DNA of 64,000 bases from Macrophomina tecta (taxonomy: Eukaryota; Ascomycota; Dothideomycetes; Botryosphaeriales; Botryosphaeriaceae): the NCBI GenBank assembly GCA_024180945.1, contig JAKSGN010000006.1:868001-932000 (forward strand), read 5' to 3'. The translations under genes were made by a program, and so were the position numbers. The stretch's first letter is position 1, and each line of letters opens with the position of its first letter. Below the pieces are notes generated by a model, which made no database searches, was not told where the DNA came from, and saw only the letters and a program-made list of their open reading frames with translations. Positions 1-11,281 of this stretch are shown here, in pieces.

Positions 1-340
1 TAAGGCCTGAATGTGGCAACTGTGTAGGCGACTCCGATAGTGGTGTAAGTCAGAACCAGGACTGCGACGCAGAAGGCGAAGCCTCCTTGGTAAAATGCAA
101 CCCTATCGCAGGAATAAGCCCTACTGAGCGAAACGATACCCTCGAATCATCAGAAGAAACGCAAGACTCAAACGATGGCGTAAGGCCCAGTGACGGCAGC
201 ATCAACGGCAACCTTGAGGAAGGCCTAAGACAGGACCAGGACTGCAGCGTACGAGACGCCGCCTCCTCGGTAAAATGCAGCGCCTCAAGCGGAGTAAGCC
301 CTACCGAGTCAAGTATTCCCGAAATTCAGGTACAACACTT
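1..340 (+). repeat. Imperfect 180-bp tandem duplication in the pol N-terminal linker
   Basis: Blocks recur at a constant 180-bp offset: GGTAAAATGCA at 89 and 269, the CAG-ACCAGGACTGC segment at 51 and 231, and the ATAAGCCCTAC/GTAAGCCCTAC block about 112 and 292. The unit equals 60 codons, so the frame is kept. The first copy is cut by the window edge, so more copies may lie to the left. Confidence 0.75.
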
Positions 341-2033
341 ATCACGAAGGACTACGCGGAAAAAGCGTAAGGCCAAGAGTAAGGCTTCGCGGAAGCAATT
401 GGCAGCCCTGGAACCTCCCGTAGACGTCCAGACAATCTCAGGAGAGGCATTCAGGCGTATGCGACGCCAAGGACAACAGGTCTGCCTCATGTACATCAAA
501 CCCTCACCGGCGGTGCAACAAAGAGCATTGGCCAGGGCCCAACGGGAAAGGCCAAGGGATGAGGACTGTCCAACTCCCATCGGAGGAGATGATCCTGCGA
601 GGATCAAAGGAGGACAACACGGCAGTTTGGAGATGTGGCAGCAACCACAAGGAACACCTCCAATACCAGAAATGGAAACGGTACCCGAAGAGTATTGGGA
701 CTTAGTTGCCGTTTGCCAAGAAAGAGGAAAAGGAGACTTGCCCAAACATCAACCATGGGACCACGAGATTCCGCTCAAGCCAGGAACGAAACCGGCTTAC
801 AAGCCTATCTACTCCTTATCGAAGAAGGAAATGGAGGCTTTGAAGGAATACATCGAGAAGAACCTCGAACGAGGATACGTTCGACCATCAACGTCATCAG
901 CCGGATATCCGATCCTCTTCGTCCCCAAGAAGAATGGCAAGCTACGCCTCTGCGTCGACTATCGACAACTCAACGACATCACGATCAAGAACCGATACCC
1001 GCTCCCACGCATCGATGAGCTCCAGGACAAGTTAGGGAATGCAAAGTACTTCACGAAACTGGACCTCAGGGACGGATATCACCTGGTTAGGATCAAAGAA
1101 GGGGAAGAATGGAAGACAGCCTTCAGAACGAGGCTAGGACTCTACGAGTACACGGTAATGCCATTCGGGCTTACAAACGCGCCAGCAACCTTTCAGTCGC
1201 TCGTCAACGACACGCTGCGCGAATACTTAGACATCTTCTGCCTGGCATACCTCGACGATATCCTCATCTTCTCAGAAACACTCGAGGAACACAAGAAGCA
1301 TGTCAGAAAAGTCCTAGAAACCCTCCAAGCCAAGAACCTGACCATCGCACCCGATAAGTGCGAGTGGCACGTACAAAGAACAGAATTCTTAGGCTTTGTC
1401 ATCACCCCCGGACATGTCGGTATGGACGACTCGAAACTGGATTCCATCAGAGAATGGCCAGTACCAAAGACGATCAAGGAAGTACAGTCCTTCCTTGGGT
1501 TCGCGAACTTCTACAGGAAATTCATCTGGAACTATTCAAAGGTCACGGAACCTTTAACGCGACTCACTCAGAAGGAGCATGGCTTCCAATGGGGAGACGA
1601 TCAGCAACAAGCCTTCGATTCGCTGAAACGGATGTTTTGCGAAGCACCCGTCTTGGGGATATACGATCCCGACAAACCGATCGAAGTAGAGACTGATGCG
1701 TCAGGATTCGCCCTAGGAGCATGTCTCAGCCAGCCTGACGAGGAAGGCAGATGGCACCCGATCGCGTTCTACTCAAGAAAGTTCACCCCAGCAGAGCTCA
1801 ACTACGACACTCATGATAAGGAGCTCTTGGCTATCGTCTCAGCATTCAAGCACTGGAGACACTACCTGGAAGGAGCCGACCAACAGGTGATAGTGCATTG
1901 CGACCATCAGAATCTCACACGCTTCACCACGACCAAGGAGCTGAACCGACGACAGGTTCGCTGGTCACAAGAATTGGCATCCTACAATTTCAAGATCACG
2001 CACAGAAAAAGGTGTAGACAACGCCGCCGCTGA
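3..2033 (+). pseudogene. Retrotransposon pol, 5' segment: linker, reverse transcriptase, RNase H (frame broken at its end)
   Basis: The frame is open from the left edge, so the true start is outside the window; the first ATG in view is out of frame. The reverse transcriptase shows DYRQLN (about 957), the LDLRDGYH block (about 1065), the MPFGLTNAPATFQ block (about 1160) and the catalytic YLDD (1248-1259). RNase H starts around 1680 with TDASG. The N-terminal 110 residues are Ser/Glu-rich linker built from a duplicated 60-residue unit. Near the end of RNase H a run of five A (about 2008-2013) shifts the frame and gives a stop at 2031-2033. With one A fewer, the expected end of RNase H would run on into the downstream integrase frame. 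This could be a real mutation, an assembly homopolymer error, or less likely programmed frameshifting. Confidence 0.9.
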
Positions 2034-3559
2034 CGCGCTCAGCAGAAGGGTAGACTACATGGAAGGAAGAATCGAGCCGCAACCTGCAGTATTGCAGTGG
2101 ACAAGCGATGGATCGCTCACCCTTGCCAGACAATCTTTCCCAATGCTTCGCATCGAGTCAAACCCGTGGCATCAGAAAATCCGAGAAGCATACGCTCAGG
2201 ACTCCTTCGCGCAGGAACTTTTAGCGCTGGAGGACGACCCGCGTGTTGCTCGAGATAGGGAAGGAATGCTTCTCTTCAAAGGATTAATTTATGTCCCGAC
2301 AAGACTGCGAGAAGCACTCGTCAAGGACATGCACGTAGCACCCGCGCATGGACATCAGGGCATCGACAGAACGACCGAGAGGATCACGCAAAACTTCTAC
2401 TTTCCAGGATTACGAAAAATGGTCCAGCGTATAGTTTCACAATGCGACCTTTGCATCCGAAGCAAAGCCGCGACACACGCTCCGTACGGACAACTACAAC
2501 CCCTGGAAGTACCAGAACGACCATGGCAATGGATCACACTAGACTTCATCACGAAGCTACCAGAGTCCAGAGATCCGCTCACAGGAGTCAAATTCGACTC
2601 GATCCTAGTCTTTGTCGACAGACTCACGAAGTACGCATGCTTTTTGCCCTACCTAGAAGCATCGAATGCAGAACAGCTAGCCTACACGTTTCTCCGATAC
2701 ATCTTCGCGGATCACGGAATGCCGGAAGTATTGGTCTCGGACAGGGACAAGCTGATGAGATCGGAATTTTGGCAAACACTTACGCGCCAGCTTGGAGCAA
2801 AGAACAAACTCTCTACAACGGCACACGCGCAAACCGACGGCCAGACAGAACGGATGAACCGGACTCTCGAACAATATCTCCGCTGTTACATCAACTACCC
2901 ACAGGATGACTGGGCCACATGGCTGCCCACGGCACAATTCGCCTATAACAGCGCCAAACAAGAGTCAACCAACGTATCCCCGTTCTTTGCCAACTATGGG
3001 TTTGAACCAGACGCGTATAGAGAAGCCATCCCAAGCAGGAAATTGGCCCAGAAAGGTGTTCTCAAGGCCGAGCAGCTAAGAGGATTGCACAAAGCCATCA
3101 GTCTCGACCTCGAATATGTACGAATCATGATGTCCAAATACTACAACAGACGGCACCAGGCGGCACCGAACCTTAAAAGGGGGGATAAAGTGTACCTCCT
3201 CACGAAAAACATCAAATCAAAACGACCGAGCGACAAATTGGATTTCAAGAAAATCGGTCCATTCGAAATTGCAAAAAAACTGGGAGAAGTCACTTATCGA
3301 CTCAAATTGCCTAACACACGAATGAACTCTACCTTTCACGTGGCATTGCTCGAGCCAGCACCAGAAAACGCCACCATCCCAGAAACTCAAGAAGAGATTG
3401 TACCAGAAAACCCTGACGCCGAAGAAACCCAGTACCCAGTCGAGAAGATCCTAGACTGCAAGCGGTTCGGACGTCAGCTCAAATATCTCGTCAAATGGGA
3501 GGGTTACGGAAATGAAGACAACCAGTGGGTGCCAAAGGACGACATACACCCAGATCTCG

Positions 3560-4239
3560 TCACAGAATTCCATCGCCAGAACCCTGACCTCCCGCGGAAA
3601 CGGGGTCGCCCCAGAAGGACGGATCCATCCACAACTCAGCCCCAGACGGAAACGCAATCCCAGCCACCGAGTCAGGCTGAGGACCTCCAGAATTCGAGGA
3701 GCCCGCAACAACAGGAGGACTCGGAGAACGTTCCGGAGTTGGCACGTCCTCGCCAGCTGCACGTCGCCTGTCGCGATCCTCCTTTTCGAGTTTTTCCAAC
3801 TCCTCGATGGACGCTAGCTCGCGTTCAAACATCCCCTTCCGCTTACGCTCAAGAAGAGCGAGTTGCTTCTTTAAGCGATGACGACGAGCGTACACCTCGG
3901 AACGACGCTCCTGGAGTTTTAACTCCTCCACCAGAATTTGACGCTCATCCTCATGAAGGCGCTCCAGCTGATCCTCCACCTTCTCCACTTCCGCGTCAAT
4001 TTTCGCCCCTACAAAAGTCAGCCAGGACAGAGAACAAGCGGGGAAGACACACAGTCGCGCTGAGAAACCACCAAGTCGCATTTACGGTTCTTCGACAAAC
4101 AGCGCTTGCAGTGCCCCGAATCCAAGCTAATGAAACACTTCGCACCAGCGGCACGACAAGCGCTGCAGGGGGAAGGCATCTCGTATCGGCAGCGACTGAC
4201 GAGCGCGTGGCGACGTTGCGTCGAAGAAACCTTGGGCAT
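3560..4239 (-). CDS. Antisense Zn(2)-C6-like coiled-coil protein encoded inside the retrotransposon 3' end
   Basis: Two exons are predicted on the minus strand, 4239-4053 and 4008-3560, joined by a 44-bp intron (GTGTGT donor, CTGAC branch site, TTTGTAG acceptor), giving 211 residues. Residues about 25-53 have the spacing C-x2-C-x6-C-x8-C-x2-C-x6-C, which matches the fungal binuclear zinc cluster. A strongly charged heptad-like coiled coil follows (about residues 63-125, many L/E/K/R), then a Pro/Ser-rich acidic tail ending in a DPSFW patch. The junction creates a Trp right after the cysteine block. From memory, many unnamed fungal proteins share this Cys block, Trp and coiled-coil layout. The start ATG lies about 100 bp outside the 3' LTR, so the LTR may supply the antisense promoter. 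Function is unknown; DNA binding or element self-regulation is inference. Confidence 0.62.
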
Positions 4240-4322
4240 GATGAGCGAAAGTCACGGAAGGAAGCGAAGGTCACCTACCAAGAACTTATACACGTCACGG
4301 AATCCTTCGGGCCGAAGGACCT

Positions 4323-4336
4323 AAAAGGGGGGATAG
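4323..4336 (+). other. Polypurine tract, plus-strand primer of the retrotransposon
   Basis: AAAAGGGGGGATAG sits directly before the TGTTAC that begins the LTR, the position expected for the plus-strand primer. It fixes the left boundary of the 3' LTR. Confidence 0.8.
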
Positions 4337-4681
4337 TGTTACGGCGCAGCCTCCACAGGGTTAGGGAACAGCAGGATGAGGTAGTAAGTGGGGAGCTCGG
4401 GTGCGGCGTGGAAAGGACCCACGCGCGCTCACGTGAAGCACGTGACGCCAAGATAGTGCTCTCACTGCTCCGAAGGCGCTCGGACCGGAACACCACAGAG
4501 CACCCAGAGCAGGACAAGCTACTCTGTCTGCTCCCAAGGTCACCGCCCTCCCGAGGGACAGAGCAGACGGATCAGAAACTAGATTGTATACACTTTCCTA
4601 CTTGTATATAAACCACACTCCTTAGATAGCTTTGACCTTCGTGGTCAACTTCAATAACAATTCAGCACATTGTTAGTAACA
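4337..4681 (+). repeat. 3' LTR of the Ty3/gypsy element
   Basis: A 345-bp segment begins TGTTAC and ends GTAACA, a perfect 6-bp inverted terminal repeat with TG...CA ends. It follows a polypurine tract and contains a TATATAAA box at 4605-4612. The right boundary is inferred from the terminal repeat, because the 5' LTR needed for alignment is outside the window. Confidence 0.75.
4605..4612 (+). promoter_or_regulatory. LTR TATA box
   Basis: TATATAAA lies about 70 bp before the LTR end, consistent with the U3/R promoter. In this 3' copy it would drive transcription into the flanking DNA at 4682 onward. Confidence 0.55.
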
Positions 4682-7600
4682 CGGCCTTCGCACGCAGTGC
4701 TCAGTCTTGTCACGTGTTCGACTTGCTCTCACCCTCTTCTTGTACCCACTCAAGGAAAACCCCCTCGACAGGTTTTCTCCCTCTTCGGTGTTTGGATCCT
4801 TAGAGGCAGAGGCCCGCTCGTTACATAGATATTCTTTTTTGATTAGCTTAGTTTTTACCTTTACGGTCTCTAAGGGAGAATTAAACTACTAGGCTATAAT
4901 ATTACGTAGATGTGTAGTAGAAAGTATAATCTTTTAGAATTCGGGCTCATGTCTGGTCAAACCTGCGGTCATTGGATGCAACACGTCATCGTCCCAGAGC
5001 CATAGCGCAGTCCATGGGATAGCGTTGTTCGGCGCCGAAGATTAGCCGACGGGCGGGCGTAGGTCGTCGTTTCTACTCTTAGCCAGCTACTTAGAAGATA
5101 CACGGCTTGAGTAAGTGAGTTAGAGAGTGTAGCGGCTGTTGAGTTTCACGTCGTGAATGCGGATTTGAACCGCGTCTCCCCTCGTGGATTTAGTAAATTA
5201 AGGGGGCGGCCGGTTGTGATCTGTGGACAATTTTTACTTTCGTTTACAGGGTTAGGAGCCGCACATAGTATTCGCGTATCTGTTTAGTTCTACTTTAAAT
5301 TCAAAGTCGGATATGGTAGTCAAAAGTTACATACGCTGACCGTGGTTCTACAGCAGCGCTATCGACCAGGAACCGAACAGAAGCTAATAGGATCCAAGAA
5401 AACAGAAGCGAGAGCAGTACCGAGAAGTGCGCTTCCTAAATGCGCCCAGCCTGGCGGTCCCGTGCTGTCAGGTCGCAGACCGTGCGTACTAGCACCCAGG
5501 CACGCATATCTCTCTCTCTTAAAGGAGAGCGTCTCGATCCCGCATGCACCAAAGGCACACCGGGTCCACATGCCAACCCCTCGACCGAACGTCATCCGCA
5601 GCATGCAGAAACATCTAGTGCAAGTGATCAGCCCTCTTACCCTCCTTCCCACCAACAGAAGAACCACATTATTCATTCACCTTACCCGAAACAGCAATTT
5701 TCCCAAGCCCCAGCCCGGGCCAACCTTCCCCACGTCTTCGATCTTCGGAAGAATTGTCGTGCACCGCCTGCCCTAAATCCCCCCCCACACTTTTGCTGCT
5801 CTCTCACAGTTTTCCCTCCCCCGCGGGGAAACCTTCCCGGCAAAACCTCAAAGCAATGGAAGGACTCCTCTCCTTTTGCCGTACACTCCCATCCATGGCG
5901 AAGGGGGAGTTTGGCGACAAGACCCGACCCTCCGGGGTAAGTTTGCGGATACACCCGGAACTGCGCATAGACCGTTCCGTGCGCCAGGGACTGCAACTGC
6001 CCTTTTTTTTTTCATTTTTTTTTTTTTTTGGTTGCAGGTGCAATTGCAAGTTTGCCTGTAGATCTGGTGTTTTTGGGCGCTGCTAGCGCGCCTGCTGGGC
6101 AGCAACCAGGGGGCCGGCGATGCGGGTAGCGGCAACTGCGGGCGGCTGGCGCGCGCGACGGCACGGGCGAGGCTTTTGCGGCTTTGTGTTTCCAGCTCTT
6201 TCTCGATCTGTGGGAGGGATGGCGTCGGCGTTTGAAGATGCATGGTGTTGGGCGTGTGTGTGGCGTCGCAACCGCACACCTCAGCGGGTGCTGTGTGGGA
6301 AAGGCGGAGTGTTGTCCCGTGCCTGTTTGGGATGTTTTTCGGCGCTGGCGTTCTATGAAACGATGGGTTCTGGTGAGGTACTTCTGTGGGAACATAAATC
6401 AATCAATTCGCACTGAATCTAAGTGCGGCGTCGTGCTTTTTTCGGTCAAACAACTTCTCAGTATTTGACCACACATCTTTCTCCGGGCCCGTTGAAGAGT
6501 CTCAACGCTCTGCTCACTTTTGGAATGCGAGATCTCCAGGCTTAGTTTGTTCGGTTAGTTCTGGATGCGATGCCTTCTTGACTCCTGGACGAGACAAGTT
6601 AAGCTGTCCTGTTGTAATGTAAGATGAACATGTACAGAGAAGAATGGTATTCTCCATCTCCATGATCAAACAATGATCACTTGCATTAATGTACTATTGC
6701 GCAACATGAAGCTTCCCTGAGAGGGAGTATATTTGAAGAGCAAGAAAACGACACGTGCGGTGCCTCTTCGTATCAATGTCTCTGTCAGCGTTCTACTCTG
6801 CAGACATCTTTCCCGAGGAGACTTCGCTGTGTTGACTCTCTGATCTGTTTCATACTCCCACCGATCCTCTCACGAGTCACCGGCCTATCCGCATACAAGC
6901 AGGTGATCCGTTCCGCCTTCGACTCCCGTGCCATAACGTCCGGCGCCCTGAACCCGTGCATGAGGAGCCTCCAGAGCCCATGAACACAAATCCTACTATT
7001 TATCATGGCGGCCTACCGCGAACGCCGACTTCAGCTATATCGGTCGAACAGTGTGGGCTCTTAAAGAGATAGAGATACTACCTATGGGGTCTGGGCGTCC
7101 GCTTCAGAGCCGTACAACCCCCGGATGCCGTCTCTCTGAGGATATGGCGATGCTAGATGAAGGCAAAGGTATTTTGAGCATCCAGCATTTAAGGGCGATG
7201 GTGATGAACAGGAGACATGTCCTTAGGATGAAAATCATGCATTTGGCATAATAAGGTTAGGAATGCTTCGAGTCGTGGTAGAGAGGCGTGGGTTTTCAGA
7301 AGCGGGCACGCGGAGCCGGGCCACTGACGCGGTCGTAGATTAGTTTTTTGCAACACTGTTACCCTATGTGTTTATTGCCGTACCTCCTCATCCGTCAAGA
7401 TTGCCTTGGGTCGGCGACTGTATTCTCCATTTATTCGTCACCGTGGTCTGCACCGAAACGTAGAATTGGACGCCCAGGGATCACGACAGATTTTGGACAT
7501 CCGCGGTTAGTAGAGAAATTCAACGAAAGCCAGTCTTGGTTCGCTCAGACACCCTGGCTGCAAAAATTGCTCAACATGATACATGCAGTGTCCATAGCTG

Positions 7601-10600
7601 GGTACATCAATAGGCACTGAAGCAAGATAGTATCTAAAACATATATTCCAAGCGGGCACAGAAGCTGCCGCGCCGCAACAAGAATCTGCCCATCTAATGA
7701 GCGAGCCCTCAATTTCTCCGGCTCTTCTCGCACGGGGTAAAACCGCGCGTAACTCCCAGTCCAGTCGCTTGACCCGAATTAAAGGTATAGGATGTTCGGA
7801 GATCCACATATCCGTGCGGCCCTCTGTCTTTCCCTCAATTGACCGCGAGGCATGGAGATCGCAACAGGCCATTACCCTGTCAACGCTTGAGCTTTGCTCT
7901 AAACATCAATAATGGCGGAGACCAAAACTGCGCGGCTTGTCTTCCTCGCCCAGCGGCCCGTCGTCAGAAAACAATCAGAAGCCCCTCCATGTACACGGCG
8001 TCAATTCGCGAAGTCGAAACCCTCGAACATGGAGTGGACATGACGGCGAGCCTCGTCGGATGACGGAAGAAACTGCGAACATGCAGTGATAGCAGCAGCG
8101 TCCGACGGGTGCGTCACCATACGCTCTCCGCAGAAGCAAGCATCGAATTAACGATCGCTGTTTCCGGGCGGAGAGAGAGAGCAAGCTGGGATGCAATGGG
8201 TAAAAGGAAAATAAACCCAACTTTAATATGCAGACAGAAGCTACAGAGAGAAGGTCGCGGCTGAGGACCGGTTTTCCTCCAGCCAACACAGCTCTATTAG
8301 GAGGTGTACTGGTGCGCGCAAGCACCACGACTTTACTAGAAGTGCGAGGCAGCTATTTGATGGAACCATGTCCTACGGGCCAGTTGTCCGTTCCCATGGC
8401 ACGCCGCAGCGACTTGACCTCCGCTCAGCTCTCCTTTGTCTATGACCACCAATCTGTATCCGACTCGTTTCAAGCTGTCAGACCCTCAGGAGAAGGAAGA
8501 CATAACCTCGAACATCATACTTTGTGTTTCTGCCGTGGGGAAAAATCATGGTGGCTTCTGCAAAGACGTCTCTTTGATTCCAAGTGACGGATGGTTCATA
8601 GAAGAATGGAATGGGGTAGATGAAGACCCGGGGGTGGTCTGTGATTTACGAAGAAGAACAGCTTGAGGGGTTTCGGGACTGGAAATTGTTAGTAGATGAA
8701 TTGGGAACGCCCCTCGCCGTACCGAAAGAAATTGAACTGGGCCAGATTCCAAGATCCAGCATTATGCATCCTGGTTGAGCTCAGAAGAGGTCGTGGGAGC
8801 AGGAATTATTTTTGACGGCTGAACCCGTTCTTCGGGAGTTTTCGGATACGGACAGAGCAATGACAACAGCGAATATGTGGGTATGATGATTTGCCACGCG
8901 GAGGAGCGTGCTCCAGAAAATGAGCGCTGACAGCCTGTTTGAACTCTCTCCAATGCTTACCTACGCAATGTCGATGGCTCTTCTGATTCACATACCAAGG
9001 GAAATCGGACGCGTTGTAAAGAAAGATGATTCTTTGATGCTCTTGGCATCAAAGATAAGAGATCGAAAGCAAAGAGACAACCATCGCAAGGAGATAGTTC
9101 CGCTGGGATGAAGCCAGGAAAGTCAATTCCGTATGTCTCGGCTGGAGGCGCATGGACGACAGAATCCGGAACACTGACAAGAGAAGCTCCACATAACAGT
9201 GGAGAAAACACATTAGACTAACAACATGTCTGTAGGGATGCAATTGTGCGATAGTGGCCAAAGGGGGTGGCCGGCCTCTTCGGATGCGGGTGGATTGTTG
9301 GAAAAGACGGAGAGATATCGCAGCACTGCCCGCGCGGTGACGGCGGCCTAGGCAGAGCTTGGCCGACTGTAGACGGTTCCTGGTTGGCTCGGGAAATTCC
9401 TTGGCTCGGATGCTGGACGGTGTAGAGTGCCAAATTCGGCCTTTGACGAGGCAAGGGAGGACTCCTCCTGCCGAGCGGCATTATGGTCGTCGCTGGACGC
9501 TGTGGACCTCAGCATTGGAGATTTTGATGCAACGGTTCCCCGTATTTTGAGTGACGGGAGCCACATGGTCCAGACACAGGGCGATGGTGGCAAATTCTCC
9601 AGCGGACAGCATCGGTTGGGACCTGGGCTGGGGGGGGGGGGCCGCCGAGAGTAGAGGACAGATTGGGAGGACCGAGCGGGTCAGAACGGAAGGAGGGCGG
9701 CTAGTGGAGGCGATCGATGTACCCTATTGGACTAATTCGCCGACTGAGGGTCTTCGGAGCCGGAGATGCGGCTCAGCTGGGATATCGAGGCGAGGAAGTG
9801 CTGTGACAGGCCAGCAAAGAAGGGCGGAGTATTACTGGAGCAGTGGAGGCCATGCAAGCAACGAGGGAGGCATGATTCGCTGCGTAGGAGGCTGATGTGA
9901 GGGAAAGGAGTGGTACTTACCGGACACATGTACCTGGTGAAGTGTTGAAATGGACGGAAAAGGGGTTCCCGTATGATCTCATGGCGGAGCAAAATGTCGC
10001 AGCGGGATGAGACATCGTCTGCCCATGAAAAAGCGAGGCTCGCAGAAAAGGTGGGCGTGAAGACGAGCGCATGAAGGAGCAAGAGAAAGGGAAGCGACAC
10101 AGGAAATGGAGACATGCACGCAAAGAGGAGAGGAGGCGACGTTGATAATAGAAGGAGCAGTGACAAGGATGTCGCAGAGAAGCAGGCCGATCATGGCCCA
10201 CCTTGGCCTGGCGTGCGGCGGAGGCATTGCTTATGGGCCCGCCAGAAGCCGAAGGCCACGAGCGGGCTGTCGCCGACGGACAGAGCTGGCACAACGCGCG
10301 ATGGTGCTGAAGAGTGGCAGGAAACCGGACCTCGCGGCGCTGCGGGCATGGGTGACGTCTCGGTGGCAGCGAGTAAGGCGAGCGGGCGTGGAGCCGGGGA
10401 AATGACGCGTGGGAGTTGGGCGTCCAGGCCCGGCAGGCGCTTGGACGCGGGAGACGCAATGGCGAGGCGGTGGCCCAGGAAGACGAAGGTTCGCGAACCG
10501 GCGCCGAGCACAGTGCGGCTGAAAACGCGAGGCTTGCCGCCCAGCAACGGCGGCGGGCCTGGCGAGACGGCAAAACACCACGCCAGCGCCGCGGCGATAG

Positions 10601-11281
10601 CGGCCGCGTGATGCAGGCCGGCCAAGGGGGGCAGCCAGCGCGGGGGCCAGCGCGTCCCGGTCCGCACGATAGCCGGGCTGGTCTCCACGAGGAGGCCCAC
10701 GGGGAAGCAGAGGGCGATGACGTCGGCCGCAGCGAGTCGTGGTGGGCGTGTTTGGCGTCTGATGTGCCGGGAGACTGCCGGCTGGCCCGCGCCTTCTCGG
10801 CGGCACTGCTGCTTTCTGCCGCCTCTGACGTCGGCCTTTGACGCTGGTCAGGCCGTGCCTGCAGCGCCCTTTCGCCGCCCTCCCATTCGCCCAGCACACG
10901 CGGCAGGTCAGCCCGGCCCGCTCAGATGCCGTTTGCGCCCCGGAAGGCAGCTTTCTCCACCACCACCCCTCCGCCCTCGCCCTAACGGGAATGGGCTTCC
11001 GGCACTCGAATCCCACTGCGCTGCCTCTGTCGAGCTCAACCATCCCCACATACCCTCCCCAGATCACGGACTATGCCCTAGTCTGGAGCCCCAGACTGGT
11101 GCACGGCCGGCATGCCCGTACGCCATGCCGTTGCAGCCCGCCGTCCTGCCAGACTCCATTATAAAGTCTACGCATGTCCTTCCCCAGCGCTGCTCTTCAT
11201 CTGGCTCCCCCAGACACTCACCACCGCTCCATCTACCTTGTGTCTTACCATTCCCCTGCCGCCTGCCACTGTCCGCCCGCC
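4682..11281. other. Gene-poor stretch between retrotransposon and sugar transporter
   Basis: I see no open frame here with a recognisable domain or convincing exon structure. It holds T-rich tracts (T10 and T15 at about 6003-6029), a G-run near 9630, and a GC-rich segment at about 10200-11100 where long frames appear on both strands by composition. A TATA-like TTATAAAG at about 11158-11165 probably belongs to the transporter promoter. A tRNA-like B-box at about 5160 has no partner A-box. Confidence 0.5.

Larger units (their letters stand above)
2059..4611 (+). pseudogene. Retrotransposon pol, 3' segment: integrase and chromodomain
   Basis: This is the continuation of pol after the frameshift. 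The zinc finger HHCC (about 2345-2465) precedes the integrase core, with catalytic Asp in LDFITKL (about 2540), Asp in SDRD (about 2738) and Glu in GQTERMN (about 2845). A chromodomain with the YLVKWEGY signature lies around 3435-3560. Beyond about 3600 the frame stays open for another 1 kb, through the polypurine tract and into the LTR U3, as a low-complexity Pro/Gln/Arg tail. That tail is exactly antisense to a spliced minus-strand gene (3560-4239), so the functional protein may end near the chromodomain and the long tail may be a passenger. The segment is called pseudogene only because it is separated from RNase H by the shift; its own domains look intact. Confidence 0.88.
1..4681 (+). mobile_element. 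Ty3/gypsy LTR retrotransposon, 3' part, chromodomain type
   Basis: This is the right-hand part of an LTR retrotransposon that continues off the left edge. In order it shows a linker, reverse transcriptase, RNase H, integrase with an HHCC finger, a chromodomain, a polypurine tract and a 3' LTR. RT-RNase H-integrase order defines Ty3/gypsy, and the C-terminal chromodomain marks the fungal chromovirus branch. The 5' LTR, gag, any protease and the left target-site copy lie outside the window, so LTR divergence (age) and target duplication cannot be judged. The coding frame is broken once, by a 1-base shift near 2010, but shows no general decay or heavy C-to-T mutation. The insertion is therefore fairly young or was not targeted by repeat-induced point mutation. 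Confidence 0.93.

Noticed and set aside
5150..5185. tRNA gene on the minus strand (perfect B-box and T-arm-like stem)
   Set aside because: No A-box, D-arm or acceptor stem could be found at the needed distance upstream on the minus strand; the match is a lone B-box.
4682..5340. A second LTR or solo LTR directly after the retrotransposon
   Set aside because: No second TGTTAC...GTAACA pair or repeat of the LTR sequence was seen.
5342..5996. Several overlapping 100-166 codon frames
   Set aside because: Overlapping frames on both strands in pyrimidine-rich DNA; no motif or exon structure.
9917..11067. Minus-strand frames of 326 and 278 codons, one with a hydrophobic stretch in a third frame (about 10560-10720)
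   Set aside because: GC-rich DNA with long frames on both strands at once; compositionally biased Arg/Pro/Ala translations, no domain, no consistent exon chain.
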